DNA of 64,000 nt from G963422745 sp965214285 (GTDB taxonomy: Bacteria > Actinomycetota > Acidimicrobiia > Acidimicrobiales > Aldehydirespiratoraceae): positions 372,001 to 436,000 of the forward strand of contig OZ243946.1 in the NCBI GenBank assembly GCA_965214285.1. Direction: 5' to 3'. The notes beneath the pieces are model-generated. The model ran no database searches. It was not told where the DNA came from and worked only from the letters and a program-made list of their open reading frames with translations. The position numbers and the translations under genes are program-made. Shown in pieces: positions 32,259-40,368 of the stretch. Each line of letters starts with the position of its first letter. Positions within the stretch are counted from its first letter, which is position 1.

Positions 32259-33608
32259 TCAGACGCCGCCGTCGGCCCTGAAGTTGCGGAACGCCGTGAA
32301 CCTGGGCTCGAAGCCGAGCTGGATCATGCCGGTCGGGCCGTTGCGGTGCTTGGCGATGATGACCTCGGCGATCCCCTGCTTCTCGGACTCGGGGTTGTGC
32401 ACCTCGTCGCGGTACAGGAACAGCACCACGTCCGCGTCCTGCTCGATCGACCCCGACTCGCGCAGATCAGACAGCATCGGCCGCTTGTCCTGGCGGGACT
32501 CCAGGTTGCGGGAGAGCTGCGACAGCCCCAGCACCGGGCACTTCAGCTCCCTGGCCAGGATCTTGAGGCCGCGGGAGATCTCGGCGACCTCGACCTGGCG
32601 GTTCTCGGCATGGCTGCGGCCGGTCATCAGCTGCAGGTAGTCGACCACGATCAGCCCGAGGTGGCCGACGCGGCTCTGCAGGCGCCGGGCCTTGGCGCGG
32701 ATCTCCATGATCGTGAGGTTGGGGTTGTCGTCGATGTACAGCGGGCCGCTGGCAAGCCGGCCGATGCCCTTGTTGATGCGGGTCCAGTCGACTTCGGACA
32801 GCTTGCCGTTGCGCATGTTCTTGGCGTCGACGCGGGCCTCCGAGCAGAGCATGCGCTGCATCAGCTCCAGATGGCCCATCTCCAGCGAGAAGACCAGGGT
32901 CGGCGCCTTCTGATACGCCGACACGTGGGCGGCGATGTTGAGCGCGAATGCGGTCTTGCCCACGCCGGGGCGCGCCCCCACCACCACGAAAGAGCTCGGC
33001 TGCAGGCCCGAGAGCTGGGCGTCGAGGTCGTAGAACCCGGTGGGCGTGCCGATGATGCTCTCGCCTCTCTCGTAGAGGTGCTCGAGCCGGTCCACGGTGA
33101 TGTCGAGCAGCTGCTTGGCGTCGAGCAGGGTGTCGTCGACCCGGCCCTGGGCCACCTGGAACACCATGTTCTCGGCCACGTCGACAGCGCCGGCCACGTC
33201 GTTGGGCACGCTGTAGCCGATCTCGGTGATCTCGCCTGCCACCTCGATCAGGCGGCGCAGGGTGTGCCGCTCGGAGATGATCTGGGCGTACTTGGCGGCA
33301 TTGGAGGTGGCGGGGGTGTTGACCTGGAGCCGCAGCAGGCCGTCGAAGCCGCCGATGGAGTCGCCCACCCCGCTTCGGTCGAGCTCCTCGGCGACGGTCA
33401 GGGGGTCGACGGGGTCGCCGTTGCCGTAGAGCGCGGCTATGGACGCGAAGACGTGAGCGTGGGCCGGCCGGTAGAAGTGCTCGGCGGCGGTGAACTCCAG
33501 AGCATCGGCGATGGCGTCGCGGGACAGCAGCATCGCCCCCAGCAGCGACTCCTCGGCTTCGAGATTGTGCGGCGGCACACGGGTCGTGCCCACCTCCTGC
33601 ATCACCAT
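32259..33608 (-). CDS. dnaB: Replicative DNA helicase DnaB
   Basis: A 449-residue hexameric 5'-3' helicase of the replication fork. The N-terminal domain (PPHNLEAEESLLGAMLLSRDAI) binds primase; the RecA-like motor has Walker A GARPGVGKTAFALNIA, Walker B LIVVDYLQLMTG, and motif H4 LSRNLESRQDKRPMLSDLRESGSIEQDADVV. No intein interrupts it. The frame remains open upstream, but MVMQEV just precedes the conserved start of the family, so the ATG at 33608 (or 33602) is preferred. It is separated by ~390 bp from rplI, so it may have its own promoter. Confidence 0.95.
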   Translation of the reverse strand: MVMQEVGTTRVPPHNLEAEESLLGAMLLSRDAIADALEFTAAEHFYRPAHAHVFASIAALYGNGDPVDPLTVAEELDRSGVGDSIGGFDGLLRLQVNTPATSNAAKYAQIISERHTLRRLIEVAGEITEIGYSVPNDVAGAVDVAENMVFQVAQGRVDDTLLDAKQLLDITVDRLEHLYERGESIIGTPTGFYDLDAQLSGLQPSSFVVVGARPGVGKTAFALNIAAHVSAYQKAPTLVFSLEMGHLELMQRMLCSEARVDAKNMRNGKLSEVDWTRINKGIGRLASGPLYIDDNPNLTIMEIRAKARRLQSRVGHLGLIVVDYLQLMTGRSHAENRQVEVAEISRGLKILARELKCPVLGLSQLSRNLESRQDKRPMLSDLRESGSIEQDADVVLFLYRDEVHNPESEKQGIAEVIIAKHRNGPTGMIQLGFEPRFTAFRNFRADGGV

Positions 33609-34002
33609 GAGCGCATCCCCGTCCCCTTCGGTTCGCCTCGGTCCCCAACTGTTGCACGCTGCTCTGCCCGACCCCCGGATAGCCGGCGGGCGACCTCCCG
33701 GCGCCCAGCGGCGCCGAGGGGCCATGGCTTCGCAGCAGAGTCGAGCCTGCCTGGGCCTGCTTCTGGATTGCCAGTGGATCTCATGGGGAAATCGTCGATC
33801 TGGGCAGGATCTTTGTGTGGGGATGCCTGCGGTGCCTGTGGACAAAACGCCGTCTTCTGTTGAAACACCGCGCTTCGCTGTGGACAGCGCACGCGTCTCG
33901 CAGGCGCCTCGGGCCGGGGTCCGGCAGGGCGCGCGCGGACGCTCACAGCGATCCGCCTGCGATTGGGATGCGGTGCCTGGCAGCCGACTGCAGGCACCGA
34001 GG
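33609..34002. promoter_or_regulatory. dnaB upstream region with two DnaA-box-like sites
   Basis: This 394-bp gap has no convincing gene. TGTGGACAA at 33837-33845 is an exact TTGTCCACA DnaA box on the minus strand, and TGTGGACAG at 33879-33887 differs by one base. The boxes are in the same orientation, 42 bp apart, in a stretch less G+C-rich than its surroundings (GGATCTTTGTG, TTCTGTTGAAAC). They could couple dnaB expression to DnaA or mark an auxiliary DnaA-binding cluster; two boxes are too few to call an origin. Confidence 0.45.
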
Positions 34003-34449
34003 TCACGCCTCGACGACCTCGACTGTGATCGGGAACTCCACGTCGTCGTGCAGCTTGCAGATGACGGTCGACGTGCCGAGCTCCTTGAGGGGCGTCTCCA
34101 GCAGGATCGTGGCGCGGTCCACATCGAAGCCGGCCTGTTCGCTGATGGCCGCAGCGATGTCGGCCGGGGCGACAGAGCCGAACAGCTTGCCGCCCTCTCC
34201 GGCACGGGCCTTCACGGTGAACACCAGCGGGACCAGCGCGGAAGCCACCCTCTCGGCCTCGCTGCGGTCGGCTGCGTGGCGCCGCGCGGTGGCGAGCCGC
34301 ATGGCCTCGGCCTGGGCCTCGATACCCGCGGTGGAGCGCATGGCCAGGCCCTTGGGACCGAGGTAGTTGCGGAAGTACCCGCTGGCCACATCGATCTGGT
34401 CGCCCTTGCGGCCCAGCCCGCTCACGTCGTCACGCAGGATGACCTTCAC
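34003..34449 (-). CDS. rplI: 50S ribosomal protein bL9
   Basis: A 148-residue L9 protein. The N-terminal rRNA-binding domain MKVILRDDVSGLGRKGDQIDVASGYFRNYLGPKGLAM is the family signature; the connecting helix and C-terminal domain (GGKLFGSVAPADIAAAISEQAGFDVDR) are of normal length. The start overlaps the rpsR stop by four bases (ATGA), showing translational coupling in the rpsF-ssb-rpsR-rplI operon. Confidence 0.96.
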   Translation of the reverse strand: MKVILRDDVSGLGRKGDQIDVASGYFRNYLGPKGLAMRSTAGIEAQAEAMRLATARRHAADRSEAERVASALVPLVFTVKARAGEGGKLFGSVAPADIAAAISEQAGFDVDRATILLETPLKELGTSTVICKLHDDVEFPITVEVVEA

Positions 34450-35060
34450 GGGCGCACCTCGGTCGGCTCGCCGGCGGGCTGACCCGGCGCTTCGGCGCTG
34501 GTACCCGCAGGCGTTGCCGCTGCCTGCGGCGCAGCCTCGGCGGGCGCCCTGTCCCCCCGGTCGCCGCGCTCGCGGTCGGGCCGGGCACCGCCGCCTCGGT
34601 AGGGCCGGTCCCCCCGGTCGCCCCCGTCCCGGGCCGGCCGGTCCCCGCGGTCACCACGGTCGCCCCCGTCCCGGGCCGGCCGATCCCCGCGGTCACCACG
34701 GTCGCCCCCGTCCCGGGCCGGCCGGTCGCCGCCTCGGTAGGGCCGGTCACCACGGTCCCCGCGGTCGCCGCGATCACGGTCGCCGCGGTTGCTGCGCTGG
34801 GTCGTGACCCTGGTGGTGTAGGGCAGCAGCGCCATCTCGCGGGCGATCTTGATCGCATCGGCGCACATCTTCTGCTGCTGCGCCGAGTTGCCCGTGACCC
34901 TGCGCGCCCGGATCTTCGAGCGGTCCGACAGGAAGCGGCCCAGCATCTCGGCGTTCTTCCAGTCGACGTAGACGATCTTCTGCTCGGTGAGATAGCTGAC
35001 CTTCTTCCTCGTCCGACGATGCCCGTCGCGGCCCTTGGCGCGCTGATTTCGCTTGGCCAT
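34446..35060 (-). CDS. rpsR: 30S ribosomal protein bS18 with a long repetitive C-terminal extension
   Basis: The first ~88 residues are a normal S18 (KKVSYLTEQKIVYVDWKNAEMLGRFLSDRSKIRARRVTGNSAQQQKMCADAIKIAREMALLPYT). They are followed by about 115 extra residues made of Gly-Asp-Arg repeats (GDRGDRPARDGGDRGDR type) and an Ala/Pro-rich end; S18 is usually 70-90 residues. The tail is probably disordered and carries equal Asp and Arg. The extension is coded in frame with no stop at the usual end and keeps the four-base overlap with rplI, so it is genuinely part of the gene. Confidence 0.93.
   Translation of the reverse strand: MAKRNQRAKGRDGHRRTRKKVSYLTEQKIVYVDWKNAEMLGRFLSDRSKIRARRVTGNSAQQQKMCADAIKIAREMALLPYTTRVTTQRSNRGDRDRGDRGDRGDRPYRGGDRPARDGGDRGDRGDRPARDGGDRGDRGDRPARDGGDRGDRPYRGGGARPDRERGDRGDRAPAEAAPQAAATPAGTSAEAPGQPAGEPTEVRP
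34615..34728. repeat. 42-bp tandem repeat inside the rpsR extension
   Basis: About 2.7 nearly perfect copies of a 42-bp unit encode the 14-residue block GDRPARDGGDRGDR. Its length is a multiple of three, so copy number can change without a frameshift. Shorter GDR repeats flank it on both sides. Confidence 0.88.
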
Positions 35061-35062
35061 GG

Positions 35063-35620
35063 CTAGAAGGGCTCCTCGTCCTCTTGATAGGCACCGGCGC
35101 TCTCGCCGCTGGGCGCGCCGCCTCCGCCCGAGCCTCCGCCCGAGCCTCCGCCGCGGCCTTCGCTCCAGCCGCCGCCACGGCCACCGCCGCCTCCGCGACC
35201 GCCGCCTCCGCCGCCGCCACCACGGCCACCGCTGCCTCCGCCGCCGCCACGGCTACCGCCTCCGTCGCCTCGGAACTCGTTGCGGGTGATCTCCGCGGTG
35301 GCCCACATCAGGCTGGGCGCCACCTCTTCGGCGATGATCTCGACCCGCGAGCGCTTCTCGCCCTCCTGGTTCTCCCAGGAGTCCTGGTTCAGGGTGCCCT
35401 GCACCACCACGCGGGTGCCCTTGGTGATGGACTCCGCCACGTTCTCCGCCAGCGACCGGAAGCAGGTCACGTCGAAGAACGACACGTCCTCCTCACCGTC
35501 TTGGCGGCGCTTGTTCCAGGCCAGGCCGAACTTGGCGATGCTCATGCCGCCTTGCGTGTAGCGCATCTCGGGATCGCGTGTGACGTTGCCGACCACGCTG
35601 ACGTTGTTGCCGAATCCCAT
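35063..35620 (-). CDS. ssb: Single-stranded DNA-binding protein
   Basis: A 185-residue SSB. The OB fold occupies residues 1-110 (NNVSVVGNVTRDPEMRYTQGG...SFFDVTCFRSLAENVAESITKGTRVVVQGTLNQ). A Gly/Arg/Ser-rich disordered linker of about 55 residues follows, ending in the acidic partner-binding tip EDEEPF. It lies between rpsF and rpsR, the standard position, with a two-base gap to rpsR. Confidence 0.96.
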   Translation of the reverse strand: MGFGNNVSVVGNVTRDPEMRYTQGGMSIAKFGLAWNKRRQDGEEDVSFFDVTCFRSLAENVAESITKGTRVVVQGTLNQDSWENQEGEKRSRVEIIAEEVAPSLMWATAEITRNEFRGDGGGSRGGGGGSGGRGGGGGGGGRGGGGGRGGGWSEGRGGGSGGGSGGGGAPSGESAGAYQEDEEPF

Positions 35621-35639
35621 GGTTGTATTCCCTTCTTGA

Positions 35640-35984
35640 TCAGCCGGCAGTCGCCGGCTCTCCGTCGCCCAGCAGGCCGCGTCGTGCGGCCTCCTTCTCC
35701 GGGAGACGGAACAGTTTGTGGCGGACTATGTCGTCCGCGAGACGCAGCCGGCGCTCCGTGGCGGGCAGGCCGGGACTCTCGGTCACGATCTCCCACACCA
35801 CGTAGGTGCCTTCGCTCTTGTGATTGATCTCATAGGCGAACTTGCGCCGCCCCCAGTTGGCCGTCGACGCAACCGTTGCGCCCTCGTCGGCGATGAGACC
35901 CTCGGTCCGGGAGATCACCGCGGCCACGTCGTCGCTCGACACGTCGCCGTCGACGATGATCATCAATTCATAGGCTCGCTTCAC
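35640..35984 (-). CDS. rpsF: 30S ribosomal protein bS6
   Basis: A 114-residue S6 protein starting MKRAYELMIIVDGDVSSDDV, with the conserved GRRKFAYEINHKSEGTYVVWEI strand region and the C-terminal ADDIVRHKLFRL. S6 forms a dimer with S18 in the small subunit, and here both genes are in the same operon. GGAGGTGACTG upstream of the ATG gives a very strong ribosome binding site. Confidence 0.96.
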   Translation of the reverse strand: MKRAYELMIIVDGDVSSDDVAAVISRTEGLIADEGATVASTANWGRRKFAYEINHKSEGTYVVWEIVTESPGLPATERRLRLADDIVRHKLFRLPEKEAARRGLLGDGEPATAG

Positions 35985-36428
35985 GAGCAGTCACCTCCTG
36001 TGGACCCGGCATCACCGGGGCCCCGAGCAACGGGGCAGGGGCCCGATTTGTGGCGGCCGGCGGACCGGCCTCCGGCCAAGCTAGCGGCACTTGAGGCCGA
36101 CGCAACCCGCCATCTCGCTGATCCCCGCCCGGCTGACGCCGCTGATCCCCGCCCGGCCGAAGCCGCTGATCCCCGCCCGGCCGAAGCCGCTGATCCCCGC
36201 CCGGTCTCCCCGGCTGTCGAAGCCTCGCTGATCTGTGATTCACCATGTCACCATCATGGCGAGGGGGTGTGACACTCTCTGCGCGGGGCCTGCGCTGGGC
36301 TGCGCCGGGGCGTGCCCGCAGCAGCGCCGCCGTGGCTCGAGGCGGCACCAGGGCTGCCGACAGGCTGCCCGAAAATTTCGGCCCGTTGTGCGCATCAGCG
36401 GGGCGGCGCGCTGTTATCCTCGTGGCCC
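35985..36428. other. rpsF-pntAA intergenic region
   Basis: A 444-bp gap between divergent genes. Apart from a 24-bp tandem repeat (36117-36204) I see no gene. A TATCCT hexamer at 36415-36420 lies eight bases before the pntAA GTG and is a plausible -10 for a leaderless message; no good -35 goes with it. The ribosomal operon promoter must also lie here but was not identified. Confidence 0.5.
36117..36204. repeat. 24-bp tandem repeat (x3.7) upstream of rpsF
   Basis: Four copies, the last partial, of GCTGATCCCCGCCCGGCCGA plus AGCC. The first copy differs by a few bases. The unit length is a multiple of three and one frame reads ADPRPAE repeats, but that frame has no start signal or continuation that would make a credible gene. 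Confidence 0.85.
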
Positions 36429-37574
36429 GTGCGCATCCTGGCCATAGCCGAGGACCAGCCAGGCGAGCTCAGGGTGGCACTCACCCCCGAGGCCGTCCAG
36501 AAGCTCACAGACGACGGCCACGCCGTGAGCGTCGAGACGGGCGCCGGGCACGGCATCTACGCAGGCGACGACGACTACCGCTCCGCCGGCGCGGGCATAG
36601 CTGCGGACCGCAGCGAAGCGCTGGCGGATGCAGAGCTGATCGTCTCCGTCGCCCAGCACGGCAGCGCAGGCCTCGAAGGCCTCGACGGGCGCCACACCCT
36701 GGCAGCGCTGCTCGACCCGCTGTGGCGTCCCGAGGCCACGGCCGAGCTGGCCCGCAGCGGCGCCGATGCCCTCTCGCTGGAGCTGGTCCCGCGCATCAGC
36801 CGGGCGCAGTCGATGGACGTGCTCTCGTCGATGGCCACCGTGGCCGGCTACCAGGCGGTGCTGCTCGCGGCGCAGTGGCTGCCCCGGATGTTCCCCATGA
36901 TGATGACCGCCGCTGGCACCGTCCCGCCGACCAGGGTGGTGGTGCTCGGCGCAGGGGTGGCAGGCCTGCAGGCGATCGCCACCGCCAGACGCCTCGGCGC
37001 TGTCGTGGGGGGCTACGACGTGCGCCCCGCTGCCGCCGAGCAGATCCAGTCGCTGGGCGCCAAGGCCATCGACCTCGACTCAGACGGCGCCTCCGGCAGC
37101 GCCGCCCGCGAGGACTCCGGCGGCTACGCCACGGCCCAGGCCGACGACGAGCAGGCCGCGAGGCGGCGGGCTCTCGCCCCGCACCTGGCGAGGGCCGACC
37201 TGGTGATCACCACCGCGGCCATCCCCGGTGCCGCTGCGCCGCTGCTGATCGACGCCGCCGCCGTGGAGGGCATGCAGCCGGGATCGCTGATCGTCGACCT
37301 GGCCGCGGCCAGGGGCGGCAACTGCGCCCTCACCCGGGCGGATGAGGAAGTGGTGCACCAGGGCGTGGTCGTGCTCGGGCCGACCCAGCTCGAATCGGGC
37401 TCTGCCCGCACCGCCTCGCGCATGTTCGCCAACAACCTGCTGTCGCTGATCGGCCATCTCGCAGACGACGACGGCCGGCTCGTGATCGACCCCGACGATG
37501 AGATCACCGGCGCAATGCTCGTCGCAAGCGGAGGCGAGGTCGTGCATCCGGCCGTGAAGGAGGCCCTGGCGTGA
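36429..37574 (+). CDS. pntAA: NAD(P) transhydrogenase subunit alpha 1 (NAD-binding, dI)
   Basis: A 381-residue soluble NAD(H)-binding domain of the proton-translocating transhydrogenase, homologous to alanine dehydrogenase. It begins MRILAIAEDQPGELRVALTPEAV, contains the RAQSMDVLSSMATVAGYQAVLLAA loop that closes over the cofactor, and the Rossmann motif VVVLGAGVAGLQAIATARRLGA. It works with the membrane subunits encoded next to exchange hydride between NADH and NADP+ at the cost of the proton gradient. The split in three genes (pntAA, pntAB, pntB) is common outside enterobacteria. The GTG start seems leaderless. Confidence 0.93.
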   Translation: MRILAIAEDQPGELRVALTPEAVQKLTDDGHAVSVETGAGHGIYAGDDDYRSAGAGIAADRSEALADAELIVSVAQHGSAGLEGLDGRHTLAALLDPLWRPEATAELARSGADALSLELVPRISRAQSMDVLSSMATVAGYQAVLLAAQWLPRMFPMMMTAAGTVPPTRVVVLGAGVAGLQAIATARRLGAVVGGYDVRPAAAEQIQSLGAKAIDLDSDGASGSAAREDSGGYATAQADDEQAARRRALAPHLARADLVITTAAIPGAAAPLLIDAAAVEGMQPGSLIVDLAAARGGNCALTRADEEVVHQGVVVLGPTQLESGSARTASRMFANNLLSLIGHLADDDGRLVIDPDDEITGAMLVASGGEVVHPAVKEALA

Positions 37575-37635
37575 GGGCCCGGGGTGTCGTGAAGGCCGGC
37601 GTGAGGTTGGCCTTGGACGTGAAGGAGGCGCCGGC

Positions 37636-38058
37636 GTGGAGCTGATCCTGGCGTTCACCTTGTTCGTGCTGGCTGTGATGCTCGGCGTGGAGCTCATCAC
37701 CAAGGTGCCGCCCACCCTGCACACCCCGCTGATGTCGGGCTCCAACGCCATCTCGGGCATCACCCTCATCGGCGCTGTGGTCTCCGCCGGCACCGACCAT
37801 CGCGCCCTCACCACCGGGCTCGCCTTCTTCGCCGTGGTGCTCGCAACCGTCAACGTGGTGGGCGGCTTCGTGGTCACCAACCGGATGCTGACGATGTTCA
37901 TGCCCCGCAAGCGCCGCAGCCCCCAGCCGGACCCGCCCGCCCAGGCCCCCGAGCCGACCGCCGGCCCGTCCCCCGCCGCCGGCACGCCGGCCGCCGCTCC
38001 CGCGCCCGCTGACCCATCCCCGCCAGAGAGCGACGCACCCGAGGACGACGGCCGGTGA
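37636..38058 (+). CDS. pntAB: NAD(P) transhydrogenase subunit alpha 2 (membrane)
   Basis: A 140-residue membrane subunit. Three hydrophobic segments (LILAFTLFVLAVMLGVELI, SGITLIGAVVSAG and LAFFAVVLATVNVVGGFVVTNRM) and the conserved VPPTLHTPLMSGSNAISGI loop match PntAB. The last ~50 residues are an unusual Pro/Ala/Ser-rich tail not found in typical 100-residue homologues. GTG start; the stop overlaps the pntB start by four bases. Confidence 0.92.
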   Translation: MELILAFTLFVLAVMLGVELITKVPPTLHTPLMSGSNAISGITLIGAVVSAGTDHRALTTGLAFFAVVLATVNVVGGFVVTNRMLTMFMPRKRRSPQPDPPAQAPEPTAGPSPAAGTPAAAPAPADPSPPESDAPEDDGR

Positions 38059-39440
38059 GCCGCGTGGAGCTGATCGACCTCGGCTATCTGGCCGCGGCCG
38101 TGCTGTTCATCGTCGGCCTCAAGGGCCTGGGGCGTCCCCGCACCGCCCCGCGGGGCAACCTGCTGGGCGCCAGCGGCATGTTCGTGGCCGTGCTGGTCAC
38201 CCTCGCCGACCAGGCCATCGTCTCCTACTGGGTGCTGGCGGCGGGCCTGGCCGTGGGCACCGCCGTGGGCCTGATGCTGGCCGTCAAGGTCCAGATGACC
38301 TCGATGCCCGAGCTGGTGGCGCTGTTCAACGGCTTCGGCGGCGCGGCCTCGGTGCTGGTGGCCAGTGCCTCGTTCATCGAGCTCGTCGACCGTGCCGAGA
38401 TCGACGACCGGGCGTCGGTCGCCGCGGCGGCCACGGCCCTGATCGGCGCCGTCACCTTCGCCGGGTCGCTGATCGCCTTCTTCAAGCTCCAGGAGTCGCT
38501 GCGCTGGTCGGGCTTCGGCGGCATCCGGGTGCTCAACGCCTTGCTGGCCGCGGGCGGGCTGGCCCTGGCCGTCGCCGTGGTGGCCGATCCCGCCGAGACC
38601 CTGTGGCTGTGGGCGCTGATCGCCGTCGGCGGGGTGCTCGGGCTGAGCCTGGTGGTGCCCATCGGCGGCGCCGACATGCCGGTGGTGATCGCCCTGCTCA
38701 ACTCGCTGTCGGGCCTGGCTGCCTCGGCCACGGGCTTCGTGCTCGACAACACCCTGCTGATCATCGCCGGCTCGCTGGTGGGCGCAAGCGGGCTGATCCT
38801 CACCCGCATCATGTGCGTGGCCATGAACCGCAGCGCCATCGACGTGATCTTCTCCGATGCGCCCGCAGCCAAGGCCGGGGCGCCCGGCGACGACGAGATC
38901 TACGGGGGCAAGGTCAAGTCGGTGAGCGCCGATGAGGTGGCGCTGCTGCTGGAGACGGCATCACGGGTGGTGATCGTGCCCGGCTACGGGCTGGCCGTGG
39001 CCCAGGCCCAGCACGCCGTGCGCCAGCTCACTAACGCCTTGCACGCACGAGACATCGAGGTGGTGTTCGCCATCCATCCCGTGGCCGGGCGCATGCCGGG
39101 CCAGATGAACGTGCTGCTCGCCGAGGCCGAGATCGACTACTCCAAGCTGCACGAGATGGACACCGTGAACCCCACCTTCGCCCAGACGGACGTGGCCATC
39201 GTGCTGGGCGCCAACGACATCGTGAACCCGCTGGCCCGCACCGACCCCGACTCGCCAATCGCGGGCATGCCGATCCTCGATGTGGATCAGGCCCGCAGCG
39301 TGGTGGTGATCAAGCGCTCGCTGAGCCCCGGCTTTGCGGGCATCCCCAACCCGCTGTTCGCGGCGGACAACTCCATGGTGCTGTTCGGCGACGGCAAGCA
39401 GGCCGTCAACGACATCACCAAGGCCCTCAACGAAGGCTGA
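38055..39440 (+). CDS. pntB: NAD(P) transhydrogenase subunit beta
   Basis: A 461-residue subunit with eight or nine N-terminal membrane helices that carry protons, and a C-terminal NADP(H)-binding domain (VVIVPGYGLAVAQAQHAVRQL...IHPVAGRMPGQMNVLLAEA...VAIVLGANDIVNP). The conserved GGADMPVVIALLNSLSGLAA helix is present. Its GTG overlaps the pntAB stop (GTGA), so the three genes are one translationally coupled operon supplying NADPH. Confidence 0.95.
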   Translation: MSRVELIDLGYLAAAVLFIVGLKGLGRPRTAPRGNLLGASGMFVAVLVTLADQAIVSYWVLAAGLAVGTAVGLMLAVKVQMTSMPELVALFNGFGGAASVLVASASFIELVDRAEIDDRASVAAAATALIGAVTFAGSLIAFFKLQESLRWSGFGGIRVLNALLAAGGLALAVAVVADPAETLWLWALIAVGGVLGLSLVVPIGGADMPVVIALLNSLSGLAASATGFVLDNTLLIIAGSLVGASGLILTRIMCVAMNRSAIDVIFSDAPAAKAGAPGDDEIYGGKVKSVSADEVALLLETASRVVIVPGYGLAVAQAQHAVRQLTNALHARDIEVVFAIHPVAGRMPGQMNVLLAEAEIDYSKLHEMDTVNPTFAQTDVAIVLGANDIVNPLARTDPDSPIAGMPILDVDQARSVVVIKRSLSPGFAGIPNPLFAADNSMVLFGDGKQAVNDITKALNEG

Positions 39441-39495
39441 CCCCCGCCGCCCGCCCGGCTGCGGTTGGCGGACATGGTCAGGCGGGCTCGTGTGC

Positions 39496-39562
39496 CACGC
39501 CACGGCGCCGACCACCGGCTCAGGGTCCCCGGGCGGGCAGATCGTCGTCTGTCGCCTGCGGC
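39496..39562 (+). pseudogene. Echo of a DNA methylase 3' end
   Basis: CGCCACGGCGCCGACCACCG and the following ~45 bases match the 3' end of the intact methylase gene at 49,420-49,490 (RHGANHRLRVGGEQIIVCRL), with an insertion that breaks the frame. It shows that another methylase of the same type once stood here, or that its end was copied here. Confidence 0.65.
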
Positions 39563-40259
39563 TGCGAGGCTCGAAGTTGATGCCGTGTTCGTCCGCGGCC
39601 TCGACGAGACCGAGGCGTTCTGCCGGCGGCTCATGGCCCGCGAGGTCGGTGTCGGTCACCAGCGTTTCGAGGCGCTGCCAGAACCGGGGGGTGAGGTTGT
39701 GGTCGTGATCTGGCGGCGGCGCGGCGGTCCAGAACCCGGCGACCACTGAGCGCATCAGCACCGACTGGGCGGTTCGGGTGACCGCGGCTGCGCCGATCAG
39801 CGCTGCGAGCATCTCGGTCTCGGGGAGCTGTTTGCGCCGGCCGTGGGTGTCGGTCAGCTTGTCGACGACGTCCAGGGCGTCGGGGGCTGCGAGGAGCCGG
39901 GCGGCGTCGCTGATGCTTTGCACGCCGGCACGGTCGGCGGGGTCGGCCCAGCCGCGGTTCAAGAAATCCGCTACCACCCCCAAACAGCCCGCCCGCGCCG
40001 CGGCGGCGCGGTCGGTTGCGTGGACGGCGGGTTCGTCGCAGCGCCAGCGGCCCCCCTGGGCGCTGAACCCGACACGGGCCCCGTCGAGCACCACCGCCAC
40101 CGCGCCGACCGGCCCGCCGCTGTCGGCGGCTGTGGCCGCGTCGGCGATCGCGGCTGGCTCAGAGCCAGGCTTGTGGTCCCAGCGGCCCGCCCCGGGCTTG
40201 CCTGGCGGCACACGGGGCTGTTCGATGTCGGGGCGGCTGGAAGCCGGCTCAAGATCCAT
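39563..40259 (-). pseudogene. Truncated hypothetical protein
   Basis: A credible N-terminus (MDLEPASSRPDIEQPRVPPG, then KPGAGRWDHKPGSEP) resembles the RVPxGxxxGGRW start seen in many actinobacterial mobile-element proteins. About 230 residues follow, including ATDRAAAARAGCLGVVADFL and SDAARLLAAPDALDVVDKL. The frame then runs without a stop into the methylase echo and across pntB on the opposite strand, so the true 3' end has been lost. No family is recognised. I treat it as a decayed gene; an unusual functional protein cannot be ruled out. Confidence 0.5.
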
Positions 40260-40368
40260 GGGGCTGCACCAGTCAGAGGTCGTCTCGACGCAACCTAGCA
40301 CAACCCGCCCGGGCCGCTGAGCCTGCCGTGTACTCCAACGACGACACAGGGAACCCAGTGCTATTCGA

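Noticed and set aside
33609..34002. Chromosomal replication origin
   Set aside because: Only one exact and one near DnaA box, no AT-rich unwinding element, and dnaA/dnaN are not adjacent.
32259..34205. A dnaB protein of 648 residues
   Set aside because: The extra N-terminal ~200 codons are Arg/Ser/Ala-rich, cross the DnaA-box gap and overlap rplI; the normal DnaB start is at 33608.
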